Assembly (NCBI GenBank): GCA_016787565.1
Contig: JAEUUG010000011.1
Location: 1-64,000 of the forward strand
Reading direction: 5' to 3'
Length of the DNA: 64,000 nucleotides
DNA from: Cyclobacteriaceae bacterium
Lineage (GTDB): Bacteria > Bacteroidota > Bacteroidia > Cytophagales > Cyclobacteriaceae
The translations under genes were made by a program, and so were the position numbers. The notes beneath the pieces were generated by a model. That model had not been told where the DNA came from. It ran no database searches and saw nothing but the letters and a program-made list of their open reading frames with translations. Below, one piece after another: positions 28,757 through 37,286 of this stretch; position 1 is the first letter of the stretch, and the number at the start of each line of letters is the position of its first letter.

Positions 28757-31700
28757 ATGAGGTGGCTTAAAACCGGGTACAACGCGTTTCTCGTCTTAGC
28801 GATTTTGTTAGGATCGCTGAACGTCTTCCGTGTATTTGCGCAAGAATCATTGGACGGTATTTCCTTCGACCGGATCACCATACCGGGCACTGTCAGCTCC
28901 GGACAAGTTACCAGCATCGTGCAGGATAAATATGGTTTTATATGGTTTGGTGGAAACGGTCTTTTCCGCTACGATGGCCGTAAATTTTTTTCCTACCGCG
29001 ACATTGAAAATGACCAGGGAGGATTGACCTCGAAGGAAACAGATGTTTTGTTTTTTGATTCACTGAATAACCGGCTATTAATCGGAACACGGAATTACGG
29101 GCTCGTAGCGTATAACTACTCTACCGATAAATTATGGAAGTTACCAACCCCTCGCGAGGGAACACCAGTGGTCAACGAGATAGCGCAGACCTCCGATGGC
29201 ACACTTTGGACTGTATCGTTTGATGGCGGATTGCGGTATTTAAAAGAAGATACGCTGAAAAAATTTACCCACCCTTCCTTTAAATTCATCCAACCTACCG
29301 GCCTGTTAAGTAAGGGTCCGAAACTTTTTGTTGGCGATCTTCATCGGATTCTCGTAATCGAGAACAAGCAAATTATTGATAGTATCAAACTCGAATGGCA
29401 ACATGAAGTATTGCCACCGTACACCCGCATCACCACGCAATACATTGACCGGAACGATAACATCTGGATTGGCACCGAAAAACAAGGTGTATTTGTATAC
29501 AGCACCGCACAAAAAAAATTCATCCGGTATTTTAAACCAACGCAAGCTCCATTTTTTAGTCGCATCAATAACATTCTTCAAGATCGCGATGGTCTCATCT
29601 GGATTTCAACAAAAGCCAATGGCCTTGCGGTTTATGATCCAATGAAAGATGTTGTAAAACATTTATCCTTTAGCCTGATTTCTCCAAACTCGCTCTCCAG
29701 CGATAACTGCTACGCTGTTCTGGAAGACACCAACGGTATCATCTGGATAGGCGCAACCGGTGGTGTAAACAAGTACGATCGGAAAAAAATCAAGCTGAAA
29801 CATATTTATCACAATGCTTTTCAGGAGCCTTCCCTTTCTGATAATATGGTGCGGGGAGTTTATGAAGATCATGCTGGTAAAGTGTGGATCGGCACTGATG
29901 GAGGCTTTATCAATATTCTGGAAAAAGGAAAAAAAACAGTTCAAAAAATAAAAGTAAACGTAACGGGCCATCCCGGAAATTTTGTTCCGATGTATTTTCT
30001 TGAACTGGATGATAACGTCATGCTCATCGCCACCTCTCTCGGGTTAATCCAGTTTAACCGGAGCACCAACGTGTTTTCACCCTTCACACCCTTGTGGCAA
30101 GAAACAAAAGACAATATGGTACGGCAGCTTATTCGCGATGGCGATAACCTCTATATGCTGTACGGTGGCAGTTTCTCTGCTTATAATTTTACAACGAGAG
30201 GTTTTCACAAACATTCGAATTTTGAAAAAGCTACATCGGGTAGTGCTACAGTCATGTACCTGGATAATCACCAACGGCTTTATATTGGTGTGCGAGGTGG
30301 TATCGTTTATGTTGACGACAAAACAAAGAAATTCAAATTCCTGTCACTACCGTCCAGGTTAACACCAACCGATGGATCGCTAACCATGGTGCTTTCGCTG
30401 CAGGAGTACAAAAACAAACTGTACGCAGGAACTTTCAACAATGGATTTTGGGAAATCGATATTGCCCAGATGGATTCACTTAAAGCTCATAAGAATTTTA
30501 CTGAAAAAAACGGTCTACCCAGCAACACCGTCTACTCCAGTATACCCGATAAACACGGTCGTTTGTGGATGAGTACCAACAATGGAATTGCCCGCTTTGA
30601 TCCGGTAACACAACAATTTTTACACTTCACCGTAAGCGATGGGCTCCAGGATAATGAATTTAACCGACTCACTTTTTTTCAATGCAAGAACGGTGAGTTT
30701 GTTTTTGGTGGCATAAACGGTGTTAATATTTTTCATCCGGATGTTTTAGCGCCAGCTATTGAACATTATTCGCCCACTATTACCAGTTTTATTGTCTGGA
30801 ACCCGTTAGAGCCCGAATCAGAAGGAAAGTTTTATGCGCAGCCCGCTACTAATTTTCAACTGCATCACGATGAGAATTTTATACGTTTCAATTTTCTGAT
30901 CCCCAACTATCGGGAGCCCAGGCACTTTAAGACTTTCTACAAGCTGGATAAACTCGATGCCGATTGGAAAGAAGTCTTGTACGAGAACAGTGCCAGCTAT
31001 GCTAACCTGAAACCCGATCATTACACCTTTCATGTAAAGGCGGTTGGCAGCAACGGAGATGTGCAAACAACCTCACTATCGTTTTCCATCAAGCCTCCTG
31101 TCTGGCAAACGTGGTGGTTTATGTCTCTCACCGTGTGTGTGGTGGCCTTCCTGATCATGACGATTATCCGCAGTTATATTCGCAAAGCACAGTTCGATAA
31201 ACTTCGCCTTCAGGAACAACTCAAAATCCATACGGAAGAAATTGAAAAATCGCGTGAAGAACTGATGGCCCTGAATCAAAAGAAGGATCTCATCTTTTCC
31301 ATTCTTTCACACGATCTGCGTTCACCCCTCACCACCCTGAAAGGATTTTTAGGCTTGTTGATTGAAAATGATTTTTTGTCGAAGGAAGATGTTAAGCGGC
31401 ATGCCACCAGTATTCGTCAGTCGGTTACCAACTCCCTCGACTTAATTGACAATACACTTTTCTGGTCGCTCTCGCAGATGGGCAACATTCATTACAACCC
31501 AACATCGTTTGCGTTAAGGCCCGTGCTTGAAAAAGTCATTGCGCTTTACCAGCTGACCACTGAAAAAAAGAAAATTCAGGTAACGCTGGAATGCGATGCA
31601 TCCATCACCCTTTATGCAGACGACAACATGATCTACGTTACCCTTCGAAATCTGATTTCGAATGCCATTAAGTTTACACCAGAAGGAAAATCAATTTCCA

Positions 31701-31978
31701 TTGCCGGTAGTATTCAAAAAGGCTTGGCTGAAATAAAAGTAATGGATGAGGGTGTGGGCATGAGCCCCGAGTATCTCAAGAAAGTGCTGTCCATGGATCA
31801 ACCCATGCTAAAAACCGGAACATCGAATGAAAAAGGAACAGGATTAGGCCTGTTGTTGTGCAAGAATTTTCTGGAAATAAACAACGGCACACTTCAAATC
31901 GCCAGTATGGAAAACCACGGTACCACCTTTATCATTACACTTCCCCTGGCAACTGAACCGGTTGCTACGCATCCCTAA
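28757..31978 (+). CDS. Reg_prop / Y_Y_Y sensor histidine kinase
   Basis: A 1073-residue membrane sensor. After a signal peptide come about a dozen Reg_prop repeats forming two beta-propellers (IWFGGNG, IWIGTEKQG, IWISTKANG, VWIGTDGG, LWMSTNNG units), a Y_Y_Y domain (about residues 700-785), one membrane helix (about 790-812), a short coiled coil, a HisKA domain with phospho-acceptor His852 in LSHDLRSPL, and a HATPase domain (NLISNAIKF, DEGVGM, GTGLGL). This is the periplasmic architecture of hybrid two-component systems, but the receiver and AraC-type domains are absent, so a separate response regulator is needed; none lies nearby. The signal sensed is unknown. The 3' end overlaps thiL by 14 bases, convergently. 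Confidence 0.93.
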   Translation: MRWLKTGYNAFLVLAILLGSLNVFRVFAQESLDGISFDRITIPGTVSSGQVTSIVQDKYGFIWFGGNGLFRYDGRKFFSYRDIENDQGGLTSKETDVLFFDSLNNRLLIGTRNYGLVAYNYSTDKLWKLPTPREGTPVVNEIAQTSDGTLWTVSFDGGLRYLKEDTLKKFTHPSFKFIQPTGLLSKGPKLFVGDLHRILVIENKQIIDSIKLEWQHEVLPPYTRITTQYIDRNDNIWIGTEKQGVFVYSTAQKKFIRYFKPTQAPFFSRINNILQDRDGLIWISTKANGLAVYDPMKDVVKHLSFSLISPNSLSSDNCYAVLEDTNGIIWIGATGGVNKYDRKKIKLKHIYHNAFQEPSLSDNMVRGVYEDHAGKVWIGTDGGFINILEKGKKTVQKIKVNVTGHPGNFVPMYFLELDDNVMLIATSLGLIQFNRSTNVFSPFTPLWQETKDNMVRQLIRDGDNLYMLYGGSFSAYNFTTRGFHKHSNFEKATSGSATVMYLDNHQRLYIGVRGGIVYVDDKTKKFKFLSLPSRLTPTDGSLTMVLSLQEYKNKLYAGTFNNGFWEIDIAQMDSLKAHKNFTEKNGLPSNTVYSSIPDKHGRLWMSTNNGIARFDPVTQQFLHFTVSDGLQDNEFNRLTFFQCKNGEFVFGGINGVNIFHPDVLAPAIEHYSPTITSFIVWNPLEPESEGKFYAQPATNFQLHHDENFIRFNFLIPNYREPRHFKTFYKLDKLDADWKEVLYENSASYANLKPDHYTFHVKAVGSNGDVQTTSLSFSIKPPVWQTWWFMSLTVCVVAFLIMTIIRSYIRKAQFDKLRLQEQLKIHTEEIEKSREELMALNQKKDLIFSILSHDLRSPLTTLKGFLGLLIENDFLSKEDVKRHATSIRQSVTNSLDLIDNTLFWSLSQMGNIHYNPTSFALRPVLEKVIALYQLTTEKKKIQVTLECDASITLYADDNMIYVTLRNLISNAIKFTPEGKSISIAGSIQKGLAEIKVMDEGVGMSPEYLKKVLSMDQPMLKTGTSNEKGTGLGLLLCKNFLEINNGTLQIASMENHGTTFIITLPLATEPVATHP

Positions 31979-33002
31979 AATGATCCCATCCTTGTGCTTT
32001 TAACGCTACCACGTTACCCTGTTTGGTAATCATGATTTTCTCATCTTTCCTTTCATGCACATAACCGATCATGTGGATATCGGGATGCTTCTTAATTCTT
32101 TCATGGTCCTCCTGCTTCACGGTAAATAACAGTTCATAATCTTCGCCACCGTTTAACGCACAGGTGATCGGATCAAGTTTAAATTCAACAGCCGTTTCAA
32201 ATGTTAGTTGATCGATTGGAATCTTATCTTCAAAAATCCGAACCCCTACACCCGATTGTTTACAGAGATGAAAAAGTTCTGACGCTAAACCATCCGAAAC
32301 ATCAATCATCGCAGTAGGCATAACACCTGCCTCTTCCAGATCAAATATTATTTCGGTGCGGGCCTCCGGCTTCAACTGACGGCTTACCAAATATTCATAC
32401 GGCTCTAACCCCGGTTGCATTTCCGGATTGGTTAAAAAAACTTCCTTTTCACGTGCCAATACTTGCAGGCCCATAAAGGCAGCGCCCAGATCACCGGTGA
32501 CACAAATGATATCAGCTGATCGCGCCCCGCTGCGGTACGCCACTTTATCTTTTGCTATTCGCCCTAGAACCGAAATAGAAATAATCAATCCGGAAACGGA
32601 TGACGTAGTATCTCCTCCGACTAAATCAACCTTATAATTATCGCAAGCCGACTTAATACCCTGATACAGGGCGTCAACCGCTTCCAGTGAAAACCGATTG
32701 CTTAAGGCCAGGCTAACGGTAATCTGTTCGGCCTTTCCGTTCATAGCAGCAATGTCTGATACGTTAACCGCCACGGCTTTATAGCCGAGGTGCTGTATGG
32801 GTGTATACGATAAATCAAAATGAATTCCTTCCACCAGCATATCAGTGGAAAGCAAAACAAAAGCTTCTCCTGCATCCAGCACGGCTGCGTCATCGCCAAT
32901 TGCTTTTATGGTTGATGCATTGACCGGATGAAACGGCTTGCTGATGTGGTCAATCAGGCCAAACTCACCTAACTGACTGATTTCTGATCGGTTCTGACTC
33001 AT
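31965..33002 (-). CDS. thiL: Thiamine-monophosphate kinase ThiL
   Basis: Phosphorylates thiamine monophosphate to the active cofactor thiamine diphosphate. The 345-residue protein has the AIR-synthase-like fold signatures: GDDAAVLDAG near residue 37, STDMLVEGIHFD, the LVGGDTTSS nucleotide-binding region, TGDLGAAFMG, and DVSDGLASEL in the C-terminal half. It converges on the sensor kinase gene with a 14-base overlap and diverges from the small lipoprotein gene. Confidence 0.95.
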   Translation of the reverse strand: MSQNRSEISQLGEFGLIDHISKPFHPVNASTIKAIGDDAAVLDAGEAFVLLSTDMLVEGIHFDLSYTPIQHLGYKAVAVNVSDIAAMNGKAEQITVSLALSNRFSLEAVDALYQGIKSACDNYKVDLVGGDTTSSVSGLIISISVLGRIAKDKVAYRSGARSADIICVTGDLGAAFMGLQVLAREKEVFLTNPEMQPGLEPYEYLVSRQLKPEARTEIIFDLEEAGVMPTAMIDVSDGLASELFHLCKQSGVGVRIFEDKIPIDQLTFETAVEFKLDPITCALNGGEDYELLFTVKQEDHERIKKHPDIHMIGYVHERKDEKIMITKQGNVVALKAQGWDHFRDA

Positions 33003-33053
33003 AACAAATCGATGGTATTTATATTTTCAGCGTTCATTCATGCTGCTGGTCTG

Positions 33054-33061
33054 CAAAAGTA
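33054..33061 (-). promoter_or_regulatory. -7 box upstream of thiL
   Basis: On the minus strand TACTTTTG matches TAnnTTTG exactly, 51 bases before the thiL ATG. The upstream box is weak (CTTTC at about 17 bases). Confidence 0.4.
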
Positions 33062-33130
33062 AGATTAAAGCCGAATTTGAAAGTTATGATTTTGCAAGGT
33101 GATGTATCTATGCAGCATAAATCATCAAAT

Positions 33131-33295
33131 ATGAAAAAGATAATTGGGGTAGTTATGGGGGCGAGTATCCTGTTGAGTGCGTGCAGTACACCCAAACCCT
33201 ATTACAAAACTGCTACGGGCAAGAAGAAACAGAAATATTATAACGAAATTCAGTTCGGTGGAAAAAGTGCCAGTACTATGAAGAAAGGTTTCTAG
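33131..33295 (+). CDS. Small lipoprotein
   Basis: A 54-residue protein beginning MKKIIGVVMGASILL with lipobox LLSAC and a short basic mature part (KTATGKKKQKYY). The reading frame is open 18 codons further upstream, but the lipoprotein signal places the start at the ATG 33131-33133. The function is unknown; such tiny basic lipoproteins may touch the outer membrane or peptidoglycan. The last four bases overlap the end of the convergent methylmalonyl-CoA epimerase gene. Confidence 0.7.
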   Translation: MKKIIGVVMGASILLSACSTPKPYYKTATGKKKQKYYNEIQFGGKSASTMKKGF

Positions 33296-33690
33296 CGCTC
33301 CTGACACAACTCAATCAAAACACCCTGGGTAGTTTTAGGGTGAAGAAAACATATCAACTTATTGTCGGCTCCGATTTTTGGTGCTGCATTAATCAATTCA
33401 AAACCCTTTTCGCGATACGTATCAATACTTTCATTGATATCTGAGACTTCAAACGCCAGGTGATGAATGCCCTCACCCCGTTTACCAATAAATTTGGCAA
33501 TAGGCGAATCTTCCCGGGTAGCCTCCAAAAGTTCTATTTTAACTCCTGATACCTCAAAAAAAGATGTGCGTACACCTTCTGATTCCACTTCCTCCACTTT
33601 GTAATGCGCACAACCCAACAACTGAGCAAACAGCTTATTCGCCACTTCCAGGTTCTTTACGGCAATGCCGATATGCTCTAGTTTTTCCAT
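33292..33690 (-). CDS. mce: Methylmalonyl-CoA epimerase
   Basis: Interconverts (R)- and (S)-methylmalonyl-CoA, linking succinyl-CoA and propionyl-CoA metabolism together with the B12-dependent mutase. The 132 residues form one glyoxalase/VOC unit with metal ligands in HIGIAVKNLE, GIHHLAFEVSD and GVLIELCQ, and the acidic KIELLEATRED segment typical of the epimerase. The mutase genes are not in this window. Confidence 0.92.
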   Translation of the reverse strand: MEKLEHIGIAVKNLEVANKLFAQLLGCAHYKVEEVESEGVRTSFFEVSGVKIELLEATREDSPIAKFIGKRGEGIHHLAFEVSDINESIDTYREKGFELINAAPKIGADNKLICFLHPKTTQGVLIELCQER

Positions 33691-33767
33691 ATTTGTTACC
33701 TTTACACCATCAAAAAAGGAAACTTTTTGGTGAAAACGAAAGTTAAGGATTGAAATTCGAGCGAACC

Positions 33768-34178
33768 ATGACAGAAACTGTGAGCGAAATGCACGTTGAA
33801 GCGGCCCGAATTCAGCAGGAAATTAAAGATCATCTTGGTGTTCGCACGGCTGATCTGGTTTTTGAATTTTCAGCGCTGGAGGGAAAAATTAAACTTGACT
33901 TGATTACTGTCAATCCAAGGCATAATCAGGCATTTCTTTTTCACAGCGAAACCGGCAGCGACAAAGTTGATGCCCTGAAAAAAATGCTGAACTATGTTCA
34001 GAATGCCAAAGAAAAGGAAAACTCCTACACCATTCAGTGGGCCGCTAACGATCACAAAGAACTTCACACTTCCTACTTCCGGGCCGGCAACGTAATGGAT
34101 GCCTTGCAAAAATTATATTATGGCCGCGATATGAACACCATTACGGTTTTTAGTGTTGTATTGAATCCAATCTCATAG
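33768..34178 (+). CDS. Conserved hypothetical protein
   Basis: A 136-residue soluble protein beginning MTETVSEMHVEAARIQ. The frame extends upstream to a TTG at 33750, but the ATG at 33768 is the natural start. Contains LDLITVNPRHNQAFLFHSE and ends RDMNTITVFSVVLNPIS. No family is recognised. It is followed after 5 bases by the IscA-type gene, which suggests joint expression and perhaps a role near iron-sulfur metabolism, but this is only context. Confidence 0.6.
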   Translation: MTETVSEMHVEAARIQQEIKDHLGVRTADLVFEFSALEGKIKLDLITVNPRHNQAFLFHSETGSDKVDALKKMLNYVQNAKEKENSYTIQWAANDHKELHTSYFRAGNVMDALQKLYYGRDMNTITVFSVVLNPIS

Positions 34179-34183
34179 AAAGT

Positions 34184-34510
34184 ATGATAAGCGTAACCGA
34201 TAAAGCAAAAGAAAAAATCAGCGAGTTGCTGAAAGTTGAAGGCCGCACCCCGCAACACAATGTTCGTGTTTCAGTGAAAGGCGGTGGGTGCTCAGGTTTG
34301 ATGTACGATTTGGATTTTGACGATACGATTCAGGCAGCCGATCAGGTTTTTGAAGATAAAGGCGTCAAAATTCTCGTGGACAAAAAAAGCCTTTTATACC
34401 TCTTGGGTACAACCCTGGATTTCTCCGATGGATTAAACGGCAAAGGATTTCAGTTTATCAATCCGAATGCATCGCGCACCTGCGGATGTGGTGAGAGTTT
34501 TTCGGTTTAG
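34184..34510 (+). CDS. Iron-sulfur cluster assembly protein (HesB/IscA/ErpA family)
   Basis: A-type carrier that holds and passes iron-sulfur clusters or iron. The three ligand cysteines are Cys36 in KGGGCSGL and Cys100 and Cys102 in the C-terminal RTCGCGESF, exactly as in the family. The 108-residue length is standard. It forms a rightward pair with the preceding hypothetical gene and is closed by a clear terminator. Whether it is IscA, ErpA or SufA type cannot be decided from sequence alone. Confidence 0.95.
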   Translation: MISVTDKAKEKISELLKVEGRTPQHNVRVSVKGGGCSGLMYDLDFDDTIQAADQVFEDKGVKILVDKKSLLYLLGTTLDFSDGLNGKGFQFINPNASRTCGCGESFSV

Positions 34511-34536
34511 ATTTTTTTACAGTATTCAATTAAGAG

Positions 34537-34561
34537 GAGCATCGACACAGATGCTCTTTTT
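34537..34561 (+). terminator. Terminator after the IscA-type gene
   Basis: GAGCATC (34537-34543) pairs with GATGCTC (34550-34556), loop GACACA, followed directly by TTTTTA. The T-run overlaps the stop region of the convergent RidA gene. Confidence 0.8.
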
Positions 34562-34982
34562 ATTGGTCACCAATTGTAGCAATACACTTTAACTCAATGG
34601 CAATAGGTGTTGGCAGGGCATTGACTTCCACCGTTGTACGGCACGGCTGATTGTCTTTAAAATACTCCGCGTAGATTTTATTGAACACCGGAAAATCCTT
34701 TTTAATGTTGATAAGAAACACCGTTACATCCACCAGGTTTTCCCAACGCGATCCGGAAGCTTCCAGCACCAACCGAACATTCTGAAAAACAGAATGACAT
34801 TGCTGCTCAATGTCATAGGAGACAACATTACCATATCCATCCAGTGTAACACCCGGAATCACCGATGTGCCTTTCTTACGCGGACCAACGCCCGACAAAA
34901 AAAGAAGATTGCCAACCTTCCGCGCGTGTGGATAAGCACCAACAGGCTCAGGAGCCTGATCTGCATGAATTTTATCTGCCAT
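34560..34982 (-). CDS. RidA family enamine/imine deaminase
   Basis: A 140-residue YjgF/YER057c/UK114 protein. Members hydrolyse reactive enamines or imines made by PLP enzymes, or act in related catabolic deaminations. The catalytic arginine is in NQPCRTTVEVNALP and the FLSGVGPRKKG loop follows the N-terminal strand. I use the ATG at 34980-34982 (MADKIHADQAPEP), which avoids overlap with the upstream gene; an earlier start at 35003 is possible. The slightly divergent C-terminus IAIELKCIATIGDQ resembles the RidA subgroup that includes 2-aminomuconate deaminases. Confidence 0.88.
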   Translation of the reverse strand: MADKIHADQAPEPVGAYPHARKVGNLLFLSGVGPRKKGTSVIPGVTLDGYGNVVSYDIEQQCHSVFQNVRLVLEASGSRWENLVDVTVFLINIKKDFPVFNKIYAEYFKDNQPCRTTVEVNALPTPIAIELKCIATIGDQ

Positions 34983-34989
34983 AGAATTT

Positions 34990-35784
34990 CTATTGAACAC
35001 CAAACACGAAACTTCCCCAATAGCTTTCCCAGTCTGCCTCCCCGGATTTAGAAGGAATCATTTTCACGGTACTGATCATCCACGAACCGGTGTTGCTGAT
35101 GCGGGCTTCTATCGTTCCATCTTGCATGGTGTAAACCGGCTGTGCCATTGTCTGATTATTTTTTCTGTTCCACACCATCACCTTTGCACCAAACAGCGGC
35201 TTGCCCTGAAACAATATTTTAAACTTTACCAGCTCACCAGGTTTATAGTCGTACGGATTTTTCTCCGGAACAATTTCAAGCGGAAGGCCAGCGCTCTTGA
35301 GTGCTGTATCATCACGCTTGTTTCCCACCTGAAGCAAGAGCTTGGAATACCGGGAGTACAACTCACGTCCGGGCTTATTCAATGAATTTGTTTTCTCACG
35401 TTGCTGATAAGCCTCATCAAGACCATCTTCTTTTAAATAGTTGTTAAATTTTTCAGCATCCAGTTCAATAAAAGAATTGTTACTCTGCATTACCACCAGA
35501 TGCGTTCCTTCTGATTTCAGTTCCAGCTCTACCTGATTGCGTTCACCTTCTTTCGCGAAAGCCCTCAAATCGCTAATTCCGGAAACCTGATGATGCTCAA
35601 GGCGAACGAGCCGGGCCGCGGTCGATTTCCAGGGTTCACCAACGAAACCTTCACCAACAACAAAACTCAGGGTTGCCTTTTCGCCAACAGCAAAAAAATA
35701 TCGCTGCGATTGAATCCAGAATTCATGTGCCTGGGAAGCGGCAATGCACAGACTTAGAATAACTACACATAGTAACTTTTTCAT
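34990..35784 (-). CDS. DUF4198 exported protein
   Basis: A 264-residue secreted protein with a signal peptide ending near IAASQAHEFW. HEFWIQ right after cleavage, FVGEPW and the C-terminal beta-sandwich with GTIEARISNTGSWMI are typical of DUF4198, a family of periplasmic proteins often found with metal (nickel or cobalt) uptake systems. No metal transporter lies next to it here. It is followed by ridA on the same strand after 7 bases. Confidence 0.82.
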   Translation of the reverse strand: MKKLLCVVILSLCIAASQAHEFWIQSQRYFFAVGEKATLSFVVGEGFVGEPWKSTAARLVRLEHHQVSGISDLRAFAKEGERNQVELELKSEGTHLVVMQSNNSFIELDAEKFNNYLKEDGLDEAYQQREKTNSLNKPGRELYSRYSKLLLQVGNKRDDTALKSAGLPLEIVPEKNPYDYKPGELVKFKILFQGKPLFGAKVMVWNRKNNQTMAQPVYTMQDGTIEARISNTGSWMISTVKMIPSKSGEADWESYWGSFVFGVQ

Positions 35785-35804
35785 CGGTTATTAAACTGTT
35801 CGCG

Positions 35805-35851
35805 TTTCAGGTTGCTGGTTTCAGGTTGGCGCTGAAACCAGCAACCTGAAA
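35805..35851. repeat. Perfect 20-base inverted repeat between pepP and DUF4198 gene
   Basis: The 20-base arm at 35805-35824 is exactly complementary to 35832-35851, with a seven-base spacer GTTGGCG. A shortened copy of the right arm (TTGCAACC) follows at 35853-35860. There is no T-run, so it is not a standard terminator; it looks like a dispersed intergenic palindrome. It may still block or stabilise the 3' end of the pepP transcript. Confidence 0.75.
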
Positions 35852-35859
35852 CTTGCAAC

Positions 35860-37158
35860 CTATTTTCTGTTCATCAAATCTTCAATCTCCTCCGCTTCCA
35901 CAGGAATATTCCTCATGAGATCGTGCACGCCACTTTTCTGAATCACCACATTGTTTTCAATGCGAACACCCAAGCCTTCTTCCTTGATGTAGATTCCCGG
36001 CTCTACCGTCCATACTTGTCCAACCTGCATTTTATGATACATGTTGCCCACGTCATGAACATCCAGACCTAGTTGGTGTCCGGTTCCATGCATAAAATAT
36101 TTCATGAACAACGGCCTCTCCGGATTTTGATTTTTGATATCCGTTTTGTCAATCAATTTCAATTTGATCAACTCGGCCTGCATGATCTGTTGTACTTCCT
36201 TGTGGTACTCAAAATACACCGTTCCCGGCTGTAGCAACTTCATAGCCTCACGCATCACTTTAAGCACAGCATTATAAACTTCCTTTTGTCGTTTCGTGAA
36301 TTTCCCATTCACCGGAATGGTGCGCGTCATGTCTGCATTATAATTCGCATACTCTGCGCCCACATCCAGCAACAACACATCTCCATCCCGACAGGGCTTA
36401 CTGTTTTCAATGTAGTGAAGCACGCACGAGTTTGCTCCCGAAGCGATGATCGGCTCATAGGCAAAACCCCGCGACTGATTGCGTAAAAACTCGTGGGCAA
36501 ACTCGGCTTCTATTTCGTATTCGTGAACACCTGGCTTTACAAATTTCAATATCCTTCGAAAAGCTTGCTCGGTGATATCACACGCCTGCTGCATCAGTTC
36601 AATTTCATACTTTGATTTAATGCTGCGCAACGTGTGCATGATGGGTGCTAACCGCTCGTACCGGTGCAGAGGATACTTCTGCTGACAGTGTTTAATAAAC
36701 CGTGCATCGCGGCTATCCACGACAGTGTCAGTTCTGTAATGATCATTGGTGTTGAGGTAAACATGGTTCACATCACCCATCACCATCATGGTATTAAACA
36801 AGCGGGGAAATTCAGCGAGCCACAAAACGGTTTCAATGCCAGTGGCAGCACGCGCTTCCTCCTTGGTTAGTTTGTGGCCCTCCCATGTGGCAATCATTTC
36901 GCTTGTCTCACGCAGAAATAGAACTTCACGGTATTTTTTGTCATGAAAATCCGGGCAAAGCACCAGGATAGTTTCTTCCTGATCGACTCCTGTCAGGTAA
37001 AACAAATCACTGTTCTGGCGAAAGCGCATGGTGCCATCTGAATTGGTGGGCATGATGTCGTTGGCATTGAGCACAACTACCGCATTCTCTTTCAATTCTT
37101 TCAGCAGTCGCTTCCGATTGCGAATGAATAATTCTTTGTCGATATTTTTATAGCGCAT
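35860..37158 (-). CDS. pepP: Xaa-Pro aminopeptidase (aminopeptidase P, M24B)
   Basis: Removes N-terminal residues that precede proline. The 432 residues consist of an N-terminal AMP_N domain and a C-terminal pita-bread domain. Dimetal ligands are visible in LLLDVGAEY and NADMTRTIP (two Asp), HGTGHQLGLDVHD (His), VEPGIYI (Glu) and GVRIENNVV (Glu). No signal peptide is present, so it is cytosolic. It diverges from the alpha-L-fucosidase gene. Confidence 0.95.
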   Translation of the reverse strand: MRYKNIDKELFIRNRKRLLKELKENAVVVLNANDIMPTNSDGTMRFRQNSDLFYLTGVDQEETILVLCPDFHDKKYREVLFLRETSEMIATWEGHKLTKEEARAATGIETVLWLAEFPRLFNTMMVMGDVNHVYLNTNDHYRTDTVVDSRDARFIKHCQQKYPLHRYERLAPIMHTLRSIKSKYEIELMQQACDITEQAFRRILKFVKPGVHEYEIEAEFAHEFLRNQSRGFAYEPIIASGANSCVLHYIENSKPCRDGDVLLLDVGAEYANYNADMTRTIPVNGKFTKRQKEVYNAVLKVMREAMKLLQPGTVYFEYHKEVQQIMQAELIKLKLIDKTDIKNQNPERPLFMKYFMHGTGHQLGLDVHDVGNMYHKMQVGQVWTVEPGIYIKEEGLGVRIENNVVIQKSGVHDLMRNIPVEAEEIEDLMNRK

Positions 37159-37286
37159 GGCAATACAGGTAAAGCGCCTCCAAATTAAAGGATTTACATT
37201 CTTTTCCCTATCAATAGGTGTTTTTGATGAAGCAGTTTTTATAATACCGTCAAGTCCTTACTTTTAGGTAGAGCAACCACACCATC

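Noticed and set aside
33750..33767. TTG start for the 142-codon version of the hypothetical gene before the IscA-type gene
   Set aside because: An ATG six codons later gives a sensible N-terminus; unlike the trigger factor case, nothing forces the TTG.
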